Position numbers and translations under genes: made by a program
In this document: positions 8,240 to 16,613 of the stretch, piece by piece
How positions within the stretch are numbered: the stretch's first letter is position 1
Layout: each line of letters starts with the position of its first letter
DNA from: Chryseobacterium sp. FP211-J200
GTDB lineage: Bacteria > Bacteroidota > Bacteroidia > Flavobacteriales > Weeksellaceae
Direction of reading: 5' to 3'
Length of the DNA: 64,000 nucleotides
Assembly: GCF_001643375.1 (NCBI RefSeq)
Contig: NZ_LSHB01000044.1
Span: 1 to 64,000 of the forward strand
The notes under the pieces: generated by a model
Seen by the model: only the letters and a program-made list of their open reading frames with translations
Database searches by the model: none
Told to the model about the DNA's origin: nothing

Positions 8240-8253
8240 TTCCAGAATTTAAA

Positions 8254-8289
8254 ACAAAAAGAACGTCCCCAAAATTGGAAACGTTCTTT
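8254..8289 (-). terminator. Terminator of the M3 peptidase gene
   Basis: A stem AAAGAACGT/ACGTTCTTT (8258-8266 with 8281-8289) is followed by a T-rich tract on the minus strand. It lies 18 bases beyond the stop codon. Confidence 0.75.
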
Positions 8290-8306
8290 ATAGATGGATT
8301 TTATTT

Positions 8307-10445
8307 TTACTTGATAAAACCTCTACTTCTTAACAATGGTTTGATATCAGCCTTGTGACCTGTGAAACCTTCAAAAGCTTTGTTCAAGTCAACGCTATTA
8401 CCAACAGAAAGAATATATTTTCTGAAACGGTCGCCGTTTTCTCTCGTGATTCCGCCATTGGCTTTGATCCATTCCCAAGCATCGGAATCCAAAGTTTCTG
8501 ACCACAAGTAAGCATAATAGCCCGCCGAATAGCCGCCGCCCCAAATGTGTGCGAAATAAGGCGTGTGGTATCTTGGCGGAACTTGCTGAACCAACAATCC
8601 ATATTTGCTTAAAGCTTGTTTTTCGAAGTCCAAAACTGGGATCAGCTGACTGTCCGAAGTTACCGTGTGCCAATTCATATCCAAAGTTGCAGCCGCAACC
8701 AATTCTGTCGTTGCGTAACCTTGGTTGAAGTTGGATGCTTTTTTGATCTTATCAATCAATGCTTGTGGCATCGGCTGTTTGGTTTGATAATGCAAAGCAT
8801 AATTTTTCAGGATCTCCGGTTCCAAAGCAAAATGCTCATTAATCTGAGATGGGAACTCCACAAAATCTCTCGGTGTGTTGGCTCCCGAAATCGAGGCATA
8901 TTTTTGATCAGCGAATAGGCCGTGTAAAGTATGACCAAACTCATGGAACAACGTTTCCACATCATCGTAAGAAATCAAAGATGGTTTTCCTGGCGCAGGT
9001 TTTTGGAAATTGTAAACATTTACAATCACCGGTTTCTGACCTAATGAATGGGACTGCTGAACGAAGTTGTTCATCCACGCACCGCCACTTTTATTGCTTC
9101 TGGTGTAGAAATCCAAATAATAAAGCGCCAAAGATTTCCCGTCTCTGTCGAAAACCTCATAAGCCACCACATCTGGATGATAAACCGGAAGGTCTTTTCT
9201 CACTTTGAAAGTGATGCCGTAGAATTTCTCAGCGGCGTAGAAAACACCTTTTTCCAAAGCAGTTGTTACCTCGAAGTAAGGTTTGATCTCGTTATCATCC
9301 AGGTCATATTTTGCTTTTCTCACTTGCTCAGAATAGAAATTCCAGTCCCAAGGTTCCACTTTGAAGCCACCTTTTTGTGCATCAATTACTTCCTGGATTT
9401 CTGCAGCTTCACGATTTGCGGTTTCTACAGCTGGTTTTGCCAATTGCGCTAGAAGTCCCATTGCAGCTTCCGGCGTTTTTGCCATTTGGTCTTGCAAGCT
9501 CCATTCAGCGAAGTTTTTCTTTCCGAAGAGTTGCGCTTTTTGCAATCTTAGTTTAGCTAATTTTTCAACAGTTTCTCTCGTATCATTGGCATCGCCTTTT
9601 TCGGCTCTTGTCCAAGATGCTTTGTAAAGTTTTTCTCTGGTGGCTCTGTTTTTAAGATTTTGAAGAAGTGGCTGCTGTGTTGTATTTTGTAAAGCTAAAA
9701 GGTATTTTCCCTTTTGTCCTGCTTTCTCTGCGTCTTCCGAAGCTGCAGCGATGTCGTCGGCGGAAAGCCCGTCTAATTCTTTGACATCGGAAATCAAAAC
9801 GGCGCCGTTCTTTCTGGCTTCCAACAATTTGTTGCTGAATTGTGTTGCTAAAGTTGCCAATTGTTGGTTGATCTCTTTTAGTTTTTCTTTGTTCTCTGCT
9901 GACAGATTTGCGCCGGCCAATTCGAAATTGGTAAGATAAAACTCGGTGAGTCTTTTGCTTTCCGCATCAAGCTTATCGGTTTTTACGGCTTTTAATTTTT
10001 GATATAATTTTTCATTCAATGAAATCTTGTCCGCGTGCGAGGCAAAGATCGGAGCGAATTCCTCTTCTAATTTTTGAAGCGCATCATTGGTATTGGAGCT
10101 CGTCAAATTGTAAAAAATAATGGTTGCCCTTCCCAAAGTTGGTCCGCTGTTTTCCAAAGCCAAAACAGTATTCTCGAATGTTGGAGCCGCTTTGTCGTTG
10201 ACAATTTTATCGATGTTGGCCAATTGTTCTTTCAAACCAAATTCAAAAGCGGGTTTGAAATGTTCGTCTTTGATCTTGTCAAATTCCGGCGCTTGATATT
10301 GTAAGGTACTTTTTTTAAGAAATGGATTGTTGTTCATAGCTTTTTCTGTGGTTGCCGTGGTCTTTTTCTGTTGGGCACTGATCATCATATTACCTGTATT
10401 GAACGCTAAAAATGCGACAAGCAATGATGTTTTTATTTTTTTCAT
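8307..10445 (-). CDS. M3 family zinc metallopeptidase, Dcp-like, exported
   Basis: 712 residues. The N-terminal hydrophobic signal (KTSLLVAFLAFNTGNMMISAQ) predicts export to the periplasm, and a Sec signal peptidase site near residue 24 is plausible. The zinc-binding motif HEFGHTLHG (HExxH) lies near residue 498, with the downstream glutamate in the usual FVEFPSQINEHF block. The alpha-helical M3 fold covers essentially the whole chain. Family members (peptidyl-dipeptidase Dcp, oligopeptidase A) release dipeptides or cut short peptides, so a role in peptide utilisation or turnover is likely. The length agrees with Dcp (about 680) plus a signal peptide. It is a single-gene unit with a near-consensus promoter and its own terminator. 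Confidence 0.93.
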   Translation of the reverse strand: MKKIKTSLLVAFLAFNTGNMMISAQQKKTTATTEKAMNNNPFLKKSTLQYQAPEFDKIKDEHFKPAFEFGLKEQLANIDKIVNDKAAPTFENTVLALENSGPTLGRATIIFYNLTSSNTNDALQKLEEEFAPIFASHADKISLNEKLYQKLKAVKTDKLDAESKRLTEFYLTNFELAGANLSAENKEKLKEINQQLATLATQFSNKLLEARKNGAVLISDVKELDGLSADDIAAASEDAEKAGQKGKYLLALQNTTQQPLLQNLKNRATREKLYKASWTRAEKGDANDTRETVEKLAKLRLQKAQLFGKKNFAEWSLQDQMAKTPEAAMGLLAQLAKPAVETANREAAEIQEVIDAQKGGFKVEPWDWNFYSEQVRKAKYDLDDNEIKPYFEVTTALEKGVFYAAEKFYGITFKVRKDLPVYHPDVVAYEVFDRDGKSLALYYLDFYTRSNKSGGAWMNNFVQQSHSLGQKPVIVNVYNFQKPAPGKPSLISYDDVETLFHEFGHTLHGLFADQKYASISGANTPRDFVEFPSQINEHFALEPEILKNYALHYQTKQPMPQALIDKIKKASNFNQGYATTELVAAATLDMNWHTVTSDSQLIPVLDFEKQALSKYGLLVQQVPPRYHTPYFAHIWGGGYSAGYYAYLWSETLDSDAWEWIKANGGITRENGDRFRKYILSVGNSVDLNKAFEGFTGHKADIKPLLRSRGFIK

Positions 10446-10467
10446 AGAATAAAAATTAATTGGGGAA

Positions 10468-10475
10468 TAAAAGTA
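10468..10475 (-). promoter_or_regulatory. Near-consensus -7 element for the M3 peptidase gene
   Basis: The minus-strand TACTTTTA differs from TAnnTTTG at the last base and lies 22 bases before the ATG. Confidence 0.35.
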
Positions 10476-10591
10476 ATGAAAAGTGAGGGAATAATCGACC
10501 TGGTTTTTTAAAGTAATGATCTCGGAATTAATCGATTTACTATTTAAAGATTTTCGTGAATTTGGAGACCAATGTAATTTTATGCTGAATC

Positions 10592-10677
10592 CGCAGCCCG
10601 GCTTGAACGGAGCTCATTTTTTGTGGCTGGAAAAGCAAAGGCAAAAATAGCGGGAGTGGAAGACGGAAATAGCTGCC
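10592..10677 (+). repeat. Dispersed structured repeat, type A, copy 1
   Basis: It starts with GCAGCCCG and ends with CGGAAATAGCTGCC, so GCAGC-CCG can pair with CGG-(AAATA)-GCTGC. The inner CATTTTTTG and CAAAAATAG arms are diverged. It is the main content of the 319-base gap between the Kef-like gene and the M3 peptidase gene (both minus). Homology with other type A copies extends about 15 bases upstream (TTTTATGCTGAATCC). No gene is seen in the rest of the gap. Confidence 0.75.
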
Positions 10678-10764
10678 ATAAAAAAATAAAAACTAGCTAT
10701 TCGACGAATGTCAAAAGCTGCCCAAATCATTCTCACTAATATCAACTTTAAAAAAATAAAATAA

Positions 10765-12618
10765 TTATTTATCCTCGTCCTCATCGCCGCTCCAATGGTT
10801 TTCTTCGAAGGAGATGCTGTCGAGCGCCAATAGTTGCGCCTCGCGTTCCAAGGTTTCTCTGAGTGTAAAAGTGACCATATTCTCGTCTTTTTCTTTGGCA
10901 AGTCGTCTGGTCATGGCTTTATCGATGATCATGAAACGCTTGCCCATTCTTCTGGCGGTGTACTTTCGCATTCCGTTTTCTTTGAGGATGTCAACGGCCA
11001 TATCTACGGCAGTTCCTAGGGTTTCGCGGTAAATATTATCGACTTTTTTATTGAGGAATTCGTACGCGTCGAGACGGTTTTTTGCTCTGACGAAAATTTT
11101 GATATCTGGATAATTTTCTTTGACGTAATCGACGAGGAATTTGTTTTTTTCAGGATCATCCAGGCAAATAACGAGTAACTCAGCCTCTTCTATTCCGGCA
11201 GAACGTAACAACGCGGGTTTCGTGGCGTCGCCGTAGTACACGTTGAAACCGTTGGAACGCAGCAGTGCGACGCGATCTGGATCATTGTCCAAAACTGTGG
11301 AACGGATGCCGTTGGCTTTCAACAATCTTCCAACTGTACTTCCAAAATATCCGAATCCGACGATGATAATTTTACGTTGTTTGATGATCCCGAGTTCTAC
11401 ATTTTCTTCAGATTTCTCTTTGATAAAACGCTTATCGAGAACTTTTTCCTTGAAGATCAAAAGCAAAGGCGAGATGCACATCGTGATCGCTACAATCGCC
11501 ATCAATTCTGAGTTGGCTTGATAATCAATTAAAAATAGACTGGCAGAGAAATTAATCAAAACAAAAGCAAATTCACCTACCTGTGACAAGGCAAAAGCGA
11601 GGAAGAAACTCTGCTCATTGTTCATTTTATAATATTTTCCGATGCCAAATAGTACTGTTGCTTTGATCGCTAAAACAATGAAGGCCGCTGAAAAAATGAA
11701 AACTGGTTTTGAAGCGATGATATCAAAGTTGATCGTCGCACCAACACTCACAAAAAATACCGCCAACAACAAACCTTTGAATGGATCAATGTTACTTTCC
11801 AGCTCATGACGAAACTCGCTGTTTGCCAACATGACTCCGGCGATGAACGCGCCTAAAGCAGGACTTAATCCAATCGAGATCATCAATTCTGAAACGCCAA
11901 TCACGAGGAACAATGAAGCAGCGGTCAAAAGCTCATTGAGGCCAGACCTGGAAACAAATCTGAGGAATGGAATGAAGATGTACCTTCCCAACAAGATCAG
12001 GATCAAAACTGCTCCAATTACGGTAAAAGGCTGCAACCATTCGGGAATATAATGCAGCAATATTTTTTCGTGGTCTGCTTGCGCAACAGCTTTTTGTGAC
12101 CTTGATAGAAATGGTAACAATGCCAAAATCGGAATGACCGCAATATCCTGAAAAAGTAAGATTGAAAATGAGGATTCGCCGCTCACCGTTCGGAAAAGAT
12201 TCTTCTCCTTCAAAGTCTGTAGCACGATTGCCGTAGATGACATGGCGAAACAAAGCGAAATGATAAATGATTTTTGAAGCCCAAATCCAGCGACATAAAA
12301 CACGATGAAAATCCCAACAATACTCAGAAGCATTTGGCTCAAACCAAGTCCAAGAATACGTTTTCTGATCTGCCAGAGTTTTTGCGGTTCCAATTCTAAA
12401 CCGACCAGAAACAACAGCATGATCACACCCAATTCTGATGCGTGCATAATATCTGCCGCGTCTCTTCCCGTCAATTGTAAACAAAAAGGACCGATCAAAA
12501 TTCCGCCGAGAAGATATCCAATCACGGAACTCAAACCCAGTTTTTTCCCCAGCGGCACCGTGATGATGGCAACGCCCAAGAAAATAAGGATTGTCATTGC
12601 AATTGAATTTTCTGTCAT
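10765..12618 (-). CDS. CPA2 cation:proton antiporter, Kef-like, with RCK/TrkA-N domain
   Basis: 617 residues. The N-terminal ~385 residues form a 12-13 helix antiporter domain (Na_H_Exchanger fold). A cytoplasmic nucleotide-binding RCK domain follows from about 400 (KIIIVGFGYFGSTVGRLL, the Rossmann GxGxxG-like loop, then LDNDPDRVALL and VVYYGDAT-like strands). The family includes the glutathione-gated potassium efflux systems KefB/KefC and other K+(Na+)/H+ antiporters, acting in the inner membrane. The gene overlaps the upstream flavodoxin-fold oxidoreductase gene by 4 bases (ATGA). KefF/KefG-like oxidoreductases are ancillary subunits of Kef, which supports a Kef-type system. Whether this organism gates it with glutathione or another thiol cannot be seen. 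Confidence 0.9.
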   Translation of the reverse strand: MTENSIAMTILIFLGVAIITVPLGKKLGLSSVIGYLLGGILIGPFCLQLTGRDAADIMHASELGVIMLLFLVGLELEPQKLWQIRKRILGLGLSQMLLSIVGIFIVFYVAGFGLQKSFIISLCFAMSSTAIVLQTLKEKNLFRTVSGESSFSILLFQDIAVIPILALLPFLSRSQKAVAQADHEKILLHYIPEWLQPFTVIGAVLILILLGRYIFIPFLRFVSRSGLNELLTAASLFLVIGVSELMISIGLSPALGAFIAGVMLANSEFRHELESNIDPFKGLLLAVFFVSVGATINFDIIASKPVFIFSAAFIVLAIKATVLFGIGKYYKMNNEQSFFLAFALSQVGEFAFVLINFSASLFLIDYQANSELMAIVAITMCISPLLLIFKEKVLDKRFIKEKSEENVELGIIKQRKIIIVGFGYFGSTVGRLLKANGIRSTVLDNDPDRVALLRSNGFNVYYGDATKPALLRSAGIEEAELLVICLDDPEKNKFLVDYVKENYPDIKIFVRAKNRLDAYEFLNKKVDNIYRETLGTAVDMAVDILKENGMRKYTARRMGKRFMIIDKAMTRRLAKEKDENMVTFTLRETLEREAQLLALDSISFEENHWSGDEDEDK

Positions 12619-13139
12619 TCTATTTTTAGGATCTTTGATAATTCTTCACAAGAAACATCCAATTGTTTCTCATCCAAATTATCTGCGTTATAAATGATAT
12701 GTGTATGTTTCAGTTCTATATTGTTGATGTCCAAAGAAACCTGCAAACCGATGAGGAGACTTTCCGCATCAGTCTTGTATTTTCCTTCTTTGGAATAATT
12801 GCCTTCGCTTCCGCCAACACTGGTGATGATCAATGCATCTTTTCCTGATAGTATATTAAGCTGGCCTTCCGAGATCCATCGCATATCAAAAACCTCATCG
12901 ATCCAAAGCTTAAGCAATGGTGGCAATCCGAACCAGATGATCGGGAAATGGAAAATGATCCTTTCAAAGTCGACAATCCTCTTCCGCTCGCGAAAAGCCT
13001 GAATATGAAAATCGGGATAATCCTCGTACAGGTCTCGGAAAGTGACATTTGGCATATTCTCATAACACTTCAACAATCTAATATTGGTTGTAGAATGTTC
13101 GAAGTAAGGATGCGCAAATAGAACCAGTGTTTTTTTCAA
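12615..13139 (-). CDS. KefF/KefG-like NAD(P)H oxidoreductase (flavodoxin-like fold)
   Basis: A flavodoxin_2-type quinone reductase-like protein. The N-terminal KKTLVLFAHPYFEHSTTN is the flavin phosphate-binding strand-loop, IIFHFPIIWFGLPPLLKLWID is the family's conserved second block, and IITSVGGSEGNYSKEG the third. I chose the TTG at 13139, which gives 174 residues and begins with the first beta strand. A further TTG at 13181 opens the same frame but adds a tail the family lacks, and a TATATTTA promoter-like box lies between the two. Such proteins regulate Kef potassium efflux and reduce quinones. The 4-base overlap with the antiporter gene argues for that partnership here. Confidence 0.85.
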   Translation of the reverse strand: MKKTLVLFAHPYFEHSTTNIRLLKCYENMPNVTFRDLYEDYPDFHIQAFRERKRIVDFERIIFHFPIIWFGLPPLLKLWIDEVFDMRWISEGQLNILSGKDALIITSVGGSEGNYSKEGKYKTDAESLLIGLQVSLDINNIELKHTHIIYNADNLDEKQLDVSCEELSKILKIE

Positions 13140-13252
13140 GAGAAACTGCGATTTTCGTAAATATAATGAAAATTCAAACAAAAATCAAGATTAAAATATT
13201 AATAAATATTCATAATAAATAAAATCAAAGAAATAAAAATCTTATATCTAAC

Positions 13253-13292
13253 AAAAAAAATCAGAACCCTAATTAAGATTCTGATTTTTTTG
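13253..13292. terminator. Terminator of the LemA-TPM operon
   Basis: AAAAAAATCAGAA and TTCTGATTTTTTT form a stem with a 12-nt loop, with A and T runs on both sides, 20 bases beyond the last TPM stop codon. It also insulates the oxidoreductase gene promoter. Confidence 0.75.
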
Positions 13293-13311
13293 TTTTTGAT
13301 ATTAAGGTTTG

Positions 13312-14115
13312 TTACCAACCACCAGAAGCACCGCCGCCGCCGAAACTTCCGCCACCGCCAAAGCCACCGAAACCGCCGCCACTACTGCCACCACTACTAC
13401 CACCACCAAATCCACCGCCGCCGAAACTACCTGGGAATGGGAAGAATCCGCCACCGTATCTTCGGCTTCCTTTTCTGGAAAGCGTGTAATCATCGTCATC
13501 GTTGTTTCCCCCATTATTTTTGTTGATGATACTTAACAAGATGATGATAACAATGACGATCAAAACAAGAGAACCAATACTGATTCCACCATCCTTATTC
13601 TGCTTCTTGACGATGGGTTTGAATTTCCCCTGAACCGCCTCCATTATCGCAGAAGTTCCTTGGTCTATCCCATTGTACCATTCGCCTTTTTTGAAACTTG
13701 GTGTTACGAGATAATCCAATATCTGTCCCGCCACTGAAGCTGTCAAGTATTGTTCAACCGCCCGTCCTTGCTGGATTGACATTGTATGGTCTTCCGTAGC
13801 AATCAGAAAGACAACGCCATTATCAACACCTTTTTGTCCTATTCCCCATTTCTCACCGTACATTGTTGCGAGATAATTCACATCTTCGCCATTAGTTGTT
13901 GGAAGAATGATGACCTCGATTTCTGTAGAAGTGGAATCTGAAAATTTGATCAGTTTTTGATTCAGTGCATCCTTTTCACTTTCCGAAAGCAGATTGGCCT
14001 TATCATAAACAGGATAAAGCACCGCTGGTTTTTCCGGCACAAGCTGAGCATTGATAAACAAACCAAAGACCAGGAATACTGAGAAAATATACCGTTTAAG
14101 AGAAGCTGATATCAT
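13312..14115 (-). CDS. TPM domain protein with transmembrane anchor and Gly-rich tail (YgcG family)
   Basis: A signal sequence (SLKRYIFSVFLVFGLFINAQ) precedes a TPM_phosphatase domain (VYDKANLLSESEKDALNQKL, then WGIGQKGVDNGVVFLIATEDH). A single hydrophobic helix (ISIGSLVLIVIVIIILLSII) and a roughly 45-residue glycine/serine/phenylalanine-rich tail ending GGGASGGW complete it. TPM proteins face the periplasm. Members have been linked to photosystem II repair in plants and to membrane or respiratory functions in bacteria, but the bacterial role is not settled. The frame is open up to a TTG at 14142; ATG at 14115 or 14127 better fits the signal peptide. It overlaps the preceding TPM gene by about 20 bases and is the last gene of the lemA operon. 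Confidence 0.85.
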   Translation of the reverse strand: MISASLKRYIFSVFLVFGLFINAQLVPEKPAVLYPVYDKANLLSESEKDALNQKLIKFSDSTSTEIEVIILPTTNGEDVNYLATMYGEKWGIGQKGVDNGVVFLIATEDHTMSIQQGRAVEQYLTASVAGQILDYLVTPSFKKGEWYNGIDQGTSAIMEAVQGKFKPIVKKQNKDGGISIGSLVLIVIVIIILLSIINKNNGGNNDDDDYTLSRKGSRRYGGGFFPFPGSFGGGGFGGGSSGGSSGGGFGGFGGGGSFGGGGASGGW

Positions 14116-14524
14116 TGGGTAGTTCATTGATATTTTCCCCAATTACAGGGAAATATTTTTTAAGTTCAAAGCCCGTTTTCAGAATGGCATCTTTGAGACC
14201 TTGATAATAATTTTCTTTTACAAATTGAGCCGTGATCTCATCGTGAATTGTATCCCAGAAAGATTGTTTTACTTTCTTGTGAATACCTTCGTCTCCAATG
14301 ATCGTGAGATAATGCTGTTCAAAATTCACGTAGAACAAAACGGCATTTCTTTCCTTGGTCAAATGCATATCCAAAGATTTGAAAATGCCAAAAGCTTTCG
14401 CGGCAAAGTTATCTTCTGCAGTAGAATCTATATGCACACGAATCTCTCCTGACGAGTGATCCTCAGCTATTTTGATGGCTTCCACAAGGGAAGCCATCTC
14501 TGTATTTGTAAGAAAGTGATTCAT
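14096..14524 (-). CDS. Short TPM domain protein
   Basis: 142 residues, a TPM_phosphatase domain without signal peptide or membrane helix. Landmarks are HFLTNTEMASLVEAIKIAEDHSSGEIRVHI at the N-terminus and NAVLFYVNFEQHYLTIIGDEGIH in the middle, the characteristic strands of the fold. It is predicted cytoplasmic. Its start overlaps the lemA stop by one base (TAATG), which indicates translational coupling. LemA plus one secreted and one soluble TPM protein is a recurring Bacteroidota operon; the joint function is not established. Confidence 0.85.
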   Translation of the reverse strand: MNHFLTNTEMASLVEAIKIAEDHSSGEIRVHIDSTAEDNFAAKAFGIFKSLDMHLTKERNAVLFYVNFEQHYLTIIGDEGIHKKVKQSFWDTIHDEITAQFVKENYYQGLKDAILKTGFELKKYFPVIGENINELPNDISFS

Positions 14525-15120
14525 TATTCTGAGAAAACACTAGGTGCATTTTGTGCGCCTGCTTCCGCTTTGAAATATGGTTTTTCTTTGAAGTTTGAGA
14601 AGTTGGCGATCACGTTATTTGGAAACGTTTTGATGTTCGTATTATACTCTTTCGCAGCATCGTTGTAATAAACCGTTTCAGAACGGATACTGTTCTCAAT
14701 CGCTGTATATTCTCTTTGGAAGTTGATATACTGTTGGTCAGCTTTCAGGTTTGGATAGCTTTCTACAACCGCCATCAATCTGCTCAGTGAACCACTCAAT
14801 TCACCTTGAGCTGCCTGGAATTTCGCCATATCAGCTTCGGTCATATTTGTAGGATCGATGTTGATAGAAGTCGCTTTTGATCTCGCTTCAACCACTTTCG
14901 TCAACGTTTCGGTTTCAAATTTTGCGTAGGATTTTACTGTTCTTTCAAGATTCGGAATCAAGTTCGCTCTTTTCTGATAAACTGTTTCCACGTTTGACCA
15001 TTTGGCATTCACGGTCTGCTCCTGACCTACAAATCCATTTCTAATTCCGACTGCCCAAAATCCAATAATTGCAATAATAGCAACAATGACGATGACAGCG
15101 ATACAACCTTTACCTTTCAT
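14524..15120 (-). CDS. LemA family protein
   Basis: 198 residues. A single N-terminal membrane helix (GCIAVIVIVAIIAIIGFWAVG) precedes the LemA helical bundle (NAKWSNVETVYQKRANLIPNLERTV, YPNLKADQQYINFQREYTAIENSI, NTNIKTFPNNVIANFSNFKEKPYF), which contains the conserved LIPNL and NFQ blocks. It is anchored in the cytoplasmic membrane with the bundle outside. The family's biochemical role is unclear. It is the first gene of an operon with two TPM genes and has a TATATTTG -7 box upstream. Confidence 0.92.
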   Translation of the reverse strand: MKGKGCIAVIVIVAIIAIIGFWAVGIRNGFVGQEQTVNAKWSNVETVYQKRANLIPNLERTVKSYAKFETETLTKVVEARSKATSINIDPTNMTEADMAKFQAAQGELSGSLSRLMAVVESYPNLKADQQYINFQREYTAIENSIRSETVYYNDAAKEYNTNIKTFPNNVIANFSNFKEKPYFKAEAGAQNAPSVFSE

Positions 15121-15151
15121 AGTTTGATGTGTTTTAAATTTTTAATTGAAT

Positions 15152-15159
15152 CAAATATA
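15152..15159 (-). promoter_or_regulatory. -7 promoter element for the lemA operon
   Basis: The minus-strand TATATTTG matches TAnnTTTG exactly and lies 31 bases before the lemA ATG. Confidence 0.55.
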
Positions 15160-15182
15160 CAAATTATATGCAATCTTGAAAT

Positions 15183-15953
15183 TTATTTTTCAAAAGTCTT
15201 TGCCTCTTCCCAAAGTTCATCCATCTTTTCTAAGTTAAGATCAGACAGAATCAAATCTTTCGACCTCGCAATATCTTCCATTTTCTGAAATCTGGAAATG
15301 AATTTGGAGTTCGTTCTTTCCAAGGCTGTGTCTGCATTCAAGCCCGAAATTCTCGCATAATTAATCAAAGAAAAAAACACATCGCCCAATTCCTGTTCTT
15401 TTTTGTCAGCCTCAGTTTCTGCGTGAAATTCCTCCAGCTCCTCTTCCACTTTTGCCCACGCATCTTCCGCAGAATCAAACTCAAAACCGATTCCCTTCAC
15501 TTTATCCTGAATTCTGTAAGCTTTGATAATCGGTGGCAAACTCTTCGGAACACCTTCCAGAACGGACTTGTTCCCTTCCTTCAATTTCAGTTTTTCCCAA
15601 TTCTGCTTCACCGCTTCTTCATCTTCCGCCACGGCATCGCCGTAAATATGTGGATGACGGAAAATCAATTTCTCATTCAAAGAATTGATGACATCAGCCA
15701 TATCAAAACTCTCTTTCTCCGACCCGATTTTCGCATAGAAAACCAAATGCAGAAGCACATCGCCAATCTCTTTCTTGATTTCCAAAAGGTCATTATTCAG
15801 AATCGCGTCAGACAATTCGTAAGTTTCCTCAAGCGTCAGATGGCGCAAACTTTCCAAGGTCTGCTTCCTGTCCCACGGGCATTTTTCCCGCAAATCATCC
15901 ATGATGTCGAGAAGCCTTCCAAAAGCCTCCATTTTTTCCTCTCTTGTGTTCAT
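15183..15953 (-). CDS. mazG: Nucleoside triphosphate pyrophosphohydrolase MazG
   Basis: 256 residues with two MazG domains. The first (about 10-110) contains DLREKCPWDRKQTLESLRHLTLEETYEL and KEIGDVLLHLVFYAKI, the ExxE...ExxD metal-binding pattern. The second (about 150-240) repeats it with KVEEELEEFHAE and QELGDVFFSLINYARI. This is the architecture of E. coli MazG (263 residues), which hydrolyses NTPs and dNTPs to monophosphates and pyrophosphate, affecting (p)ppGpp-linked stress survival and nucleotide pool cleaning. It is cytoplasmic. The type A repeat copy 2 sits just upstream. Confidence 0.94.
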   Translation of the reverse strand: MNTREEKMEAFGRLLDIMDDLREKCPWDRKQTLESLRHLTLEETYELSDAILNNDLLEIKKEIGDVLLHLVFYAKIGSEKESFDMADVINSLNEKLIFRHPHIYGDAVAEDEEAVKQNWEKLKLKEGNKSVLEGVPKSLPPIIKAYRIQDKVKGIGFEFDSAEDAWAKVEEELEEFHAETEADKKEQELGDVFFSLINYARISGLNADTALERTNSKFISRFQKMEDIARSKDLILSDLNLEKMDELWEEAKTFEK

Positions 15954-15995
15954 AAATGATGAATGATAATTGATTAATGATTATAATTAAATTTT

Positions 15996-16103
15996 ATTTG
16001 GGCAGCTTTTCCGCCTTCCGCTCCCAATCTTTTTTGCAGAAATTTTCCAGTTCAATAGAAACTGAGAAGAAGCAAAAAAGGATTTCCGCTCAAGTCGGGC
16101 TGC
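15996..16103 (-). repeat. Dispersed structured repeat, type A, copy 2
   Basis: In minus orientation the unit starts GCAGCCCGACTTGAGCGG and ends with GCTGCCCAAAT. The inner arms CTTTTTTGC and GCAAAAAAG are perfectly complementary and enclose a loop of about 40 bases with its own weak pairing. It lies between the bPH protein gene and mazG. Confidence 0.85.
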
Positions 16104-16172
16104 AGCTTCGCAAAGTTGAACGTTTGTCTTTTAAATGTCAATTTCCATCCACTTTCAACCAACAACCATCAA

Positions 16173-16613
16173 CTATTTTCTGACATCTTCAATAATGATA
16201 TGACTATTCACTTTCAGCAATTCCTTCAAAAATTCATCCTGATTTTGCGGCGTGATGTAAAGGTCGTTTTTATTTTTTGAAAAAATGATGAGACCTCCCG
16301 TTGCAGTTCCACATTTATGAAAACCGCTCCACATCGTTTCACCAATTCTGATTTTCGTGATTTTAAAAATATTAATTCTAAACACATTATAGATGACGCT
16401 TACAATCAGTTCTTCATCTTTGATTTTAGTTTTAATAAAGAAAAAGTTGATTAATATGATCAAATCGATTCCAACTAAAATAAAAACCATCAACATCCAA
16501 TCCCAAAAGCCTAGATCAAAATAAGACAAAACCAAAATGACAGCAAAAAGCAAAGTGATTCCCAAAAATATAGAACCATAAATCCAATCTCTTCTGCTTT
16601 TGTAAACTTTCAT
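16173..16613 (-). CDS. Membrane protein with bacterial PH-like domain
   Basis: 146 residues. Two hydrophobic helices near the N-terminus (IYGSIFLGITLLFAVILVLSYF and WMLMVFILVGIDLIILINFFFI) precede a small beta domain (DEELIVSVIYNVFRINIFKITKIRIG ... LIIFSKNKNDLYITPQNQDEFLKELLKVN), which fits the bPH_6/PF06713 pattern with its 'ISPxxxxxFixxL' ending. Role unknown. Its start overlaps the stop of the upstream pcm gene by one base (TGATG), so it is translationally coupled to pcm. Confidence 0.75.
   Translation of the reverse strand: MKVYKSRRDWIYGSIFLGITLLFAVILVLSYFDLGFWDWMLMVFILVGIDLIILINFFFIKTKIKDEELIVSVIYNVFRINIFKITKIRIGETMWSGFHKCGTATGGLIIFSKNKNDLYITPQNQDEFLKELLKVNSHIIIEDVRK

Noticed and set aside
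13290-13536. Several reading frames rich in His/Arg or Thr/Ala opposite the Gly-rich tail of the TPM protein
   Set aside because: They are antisense shadows of repetitive GGC/GGT codons; no signals of their own.
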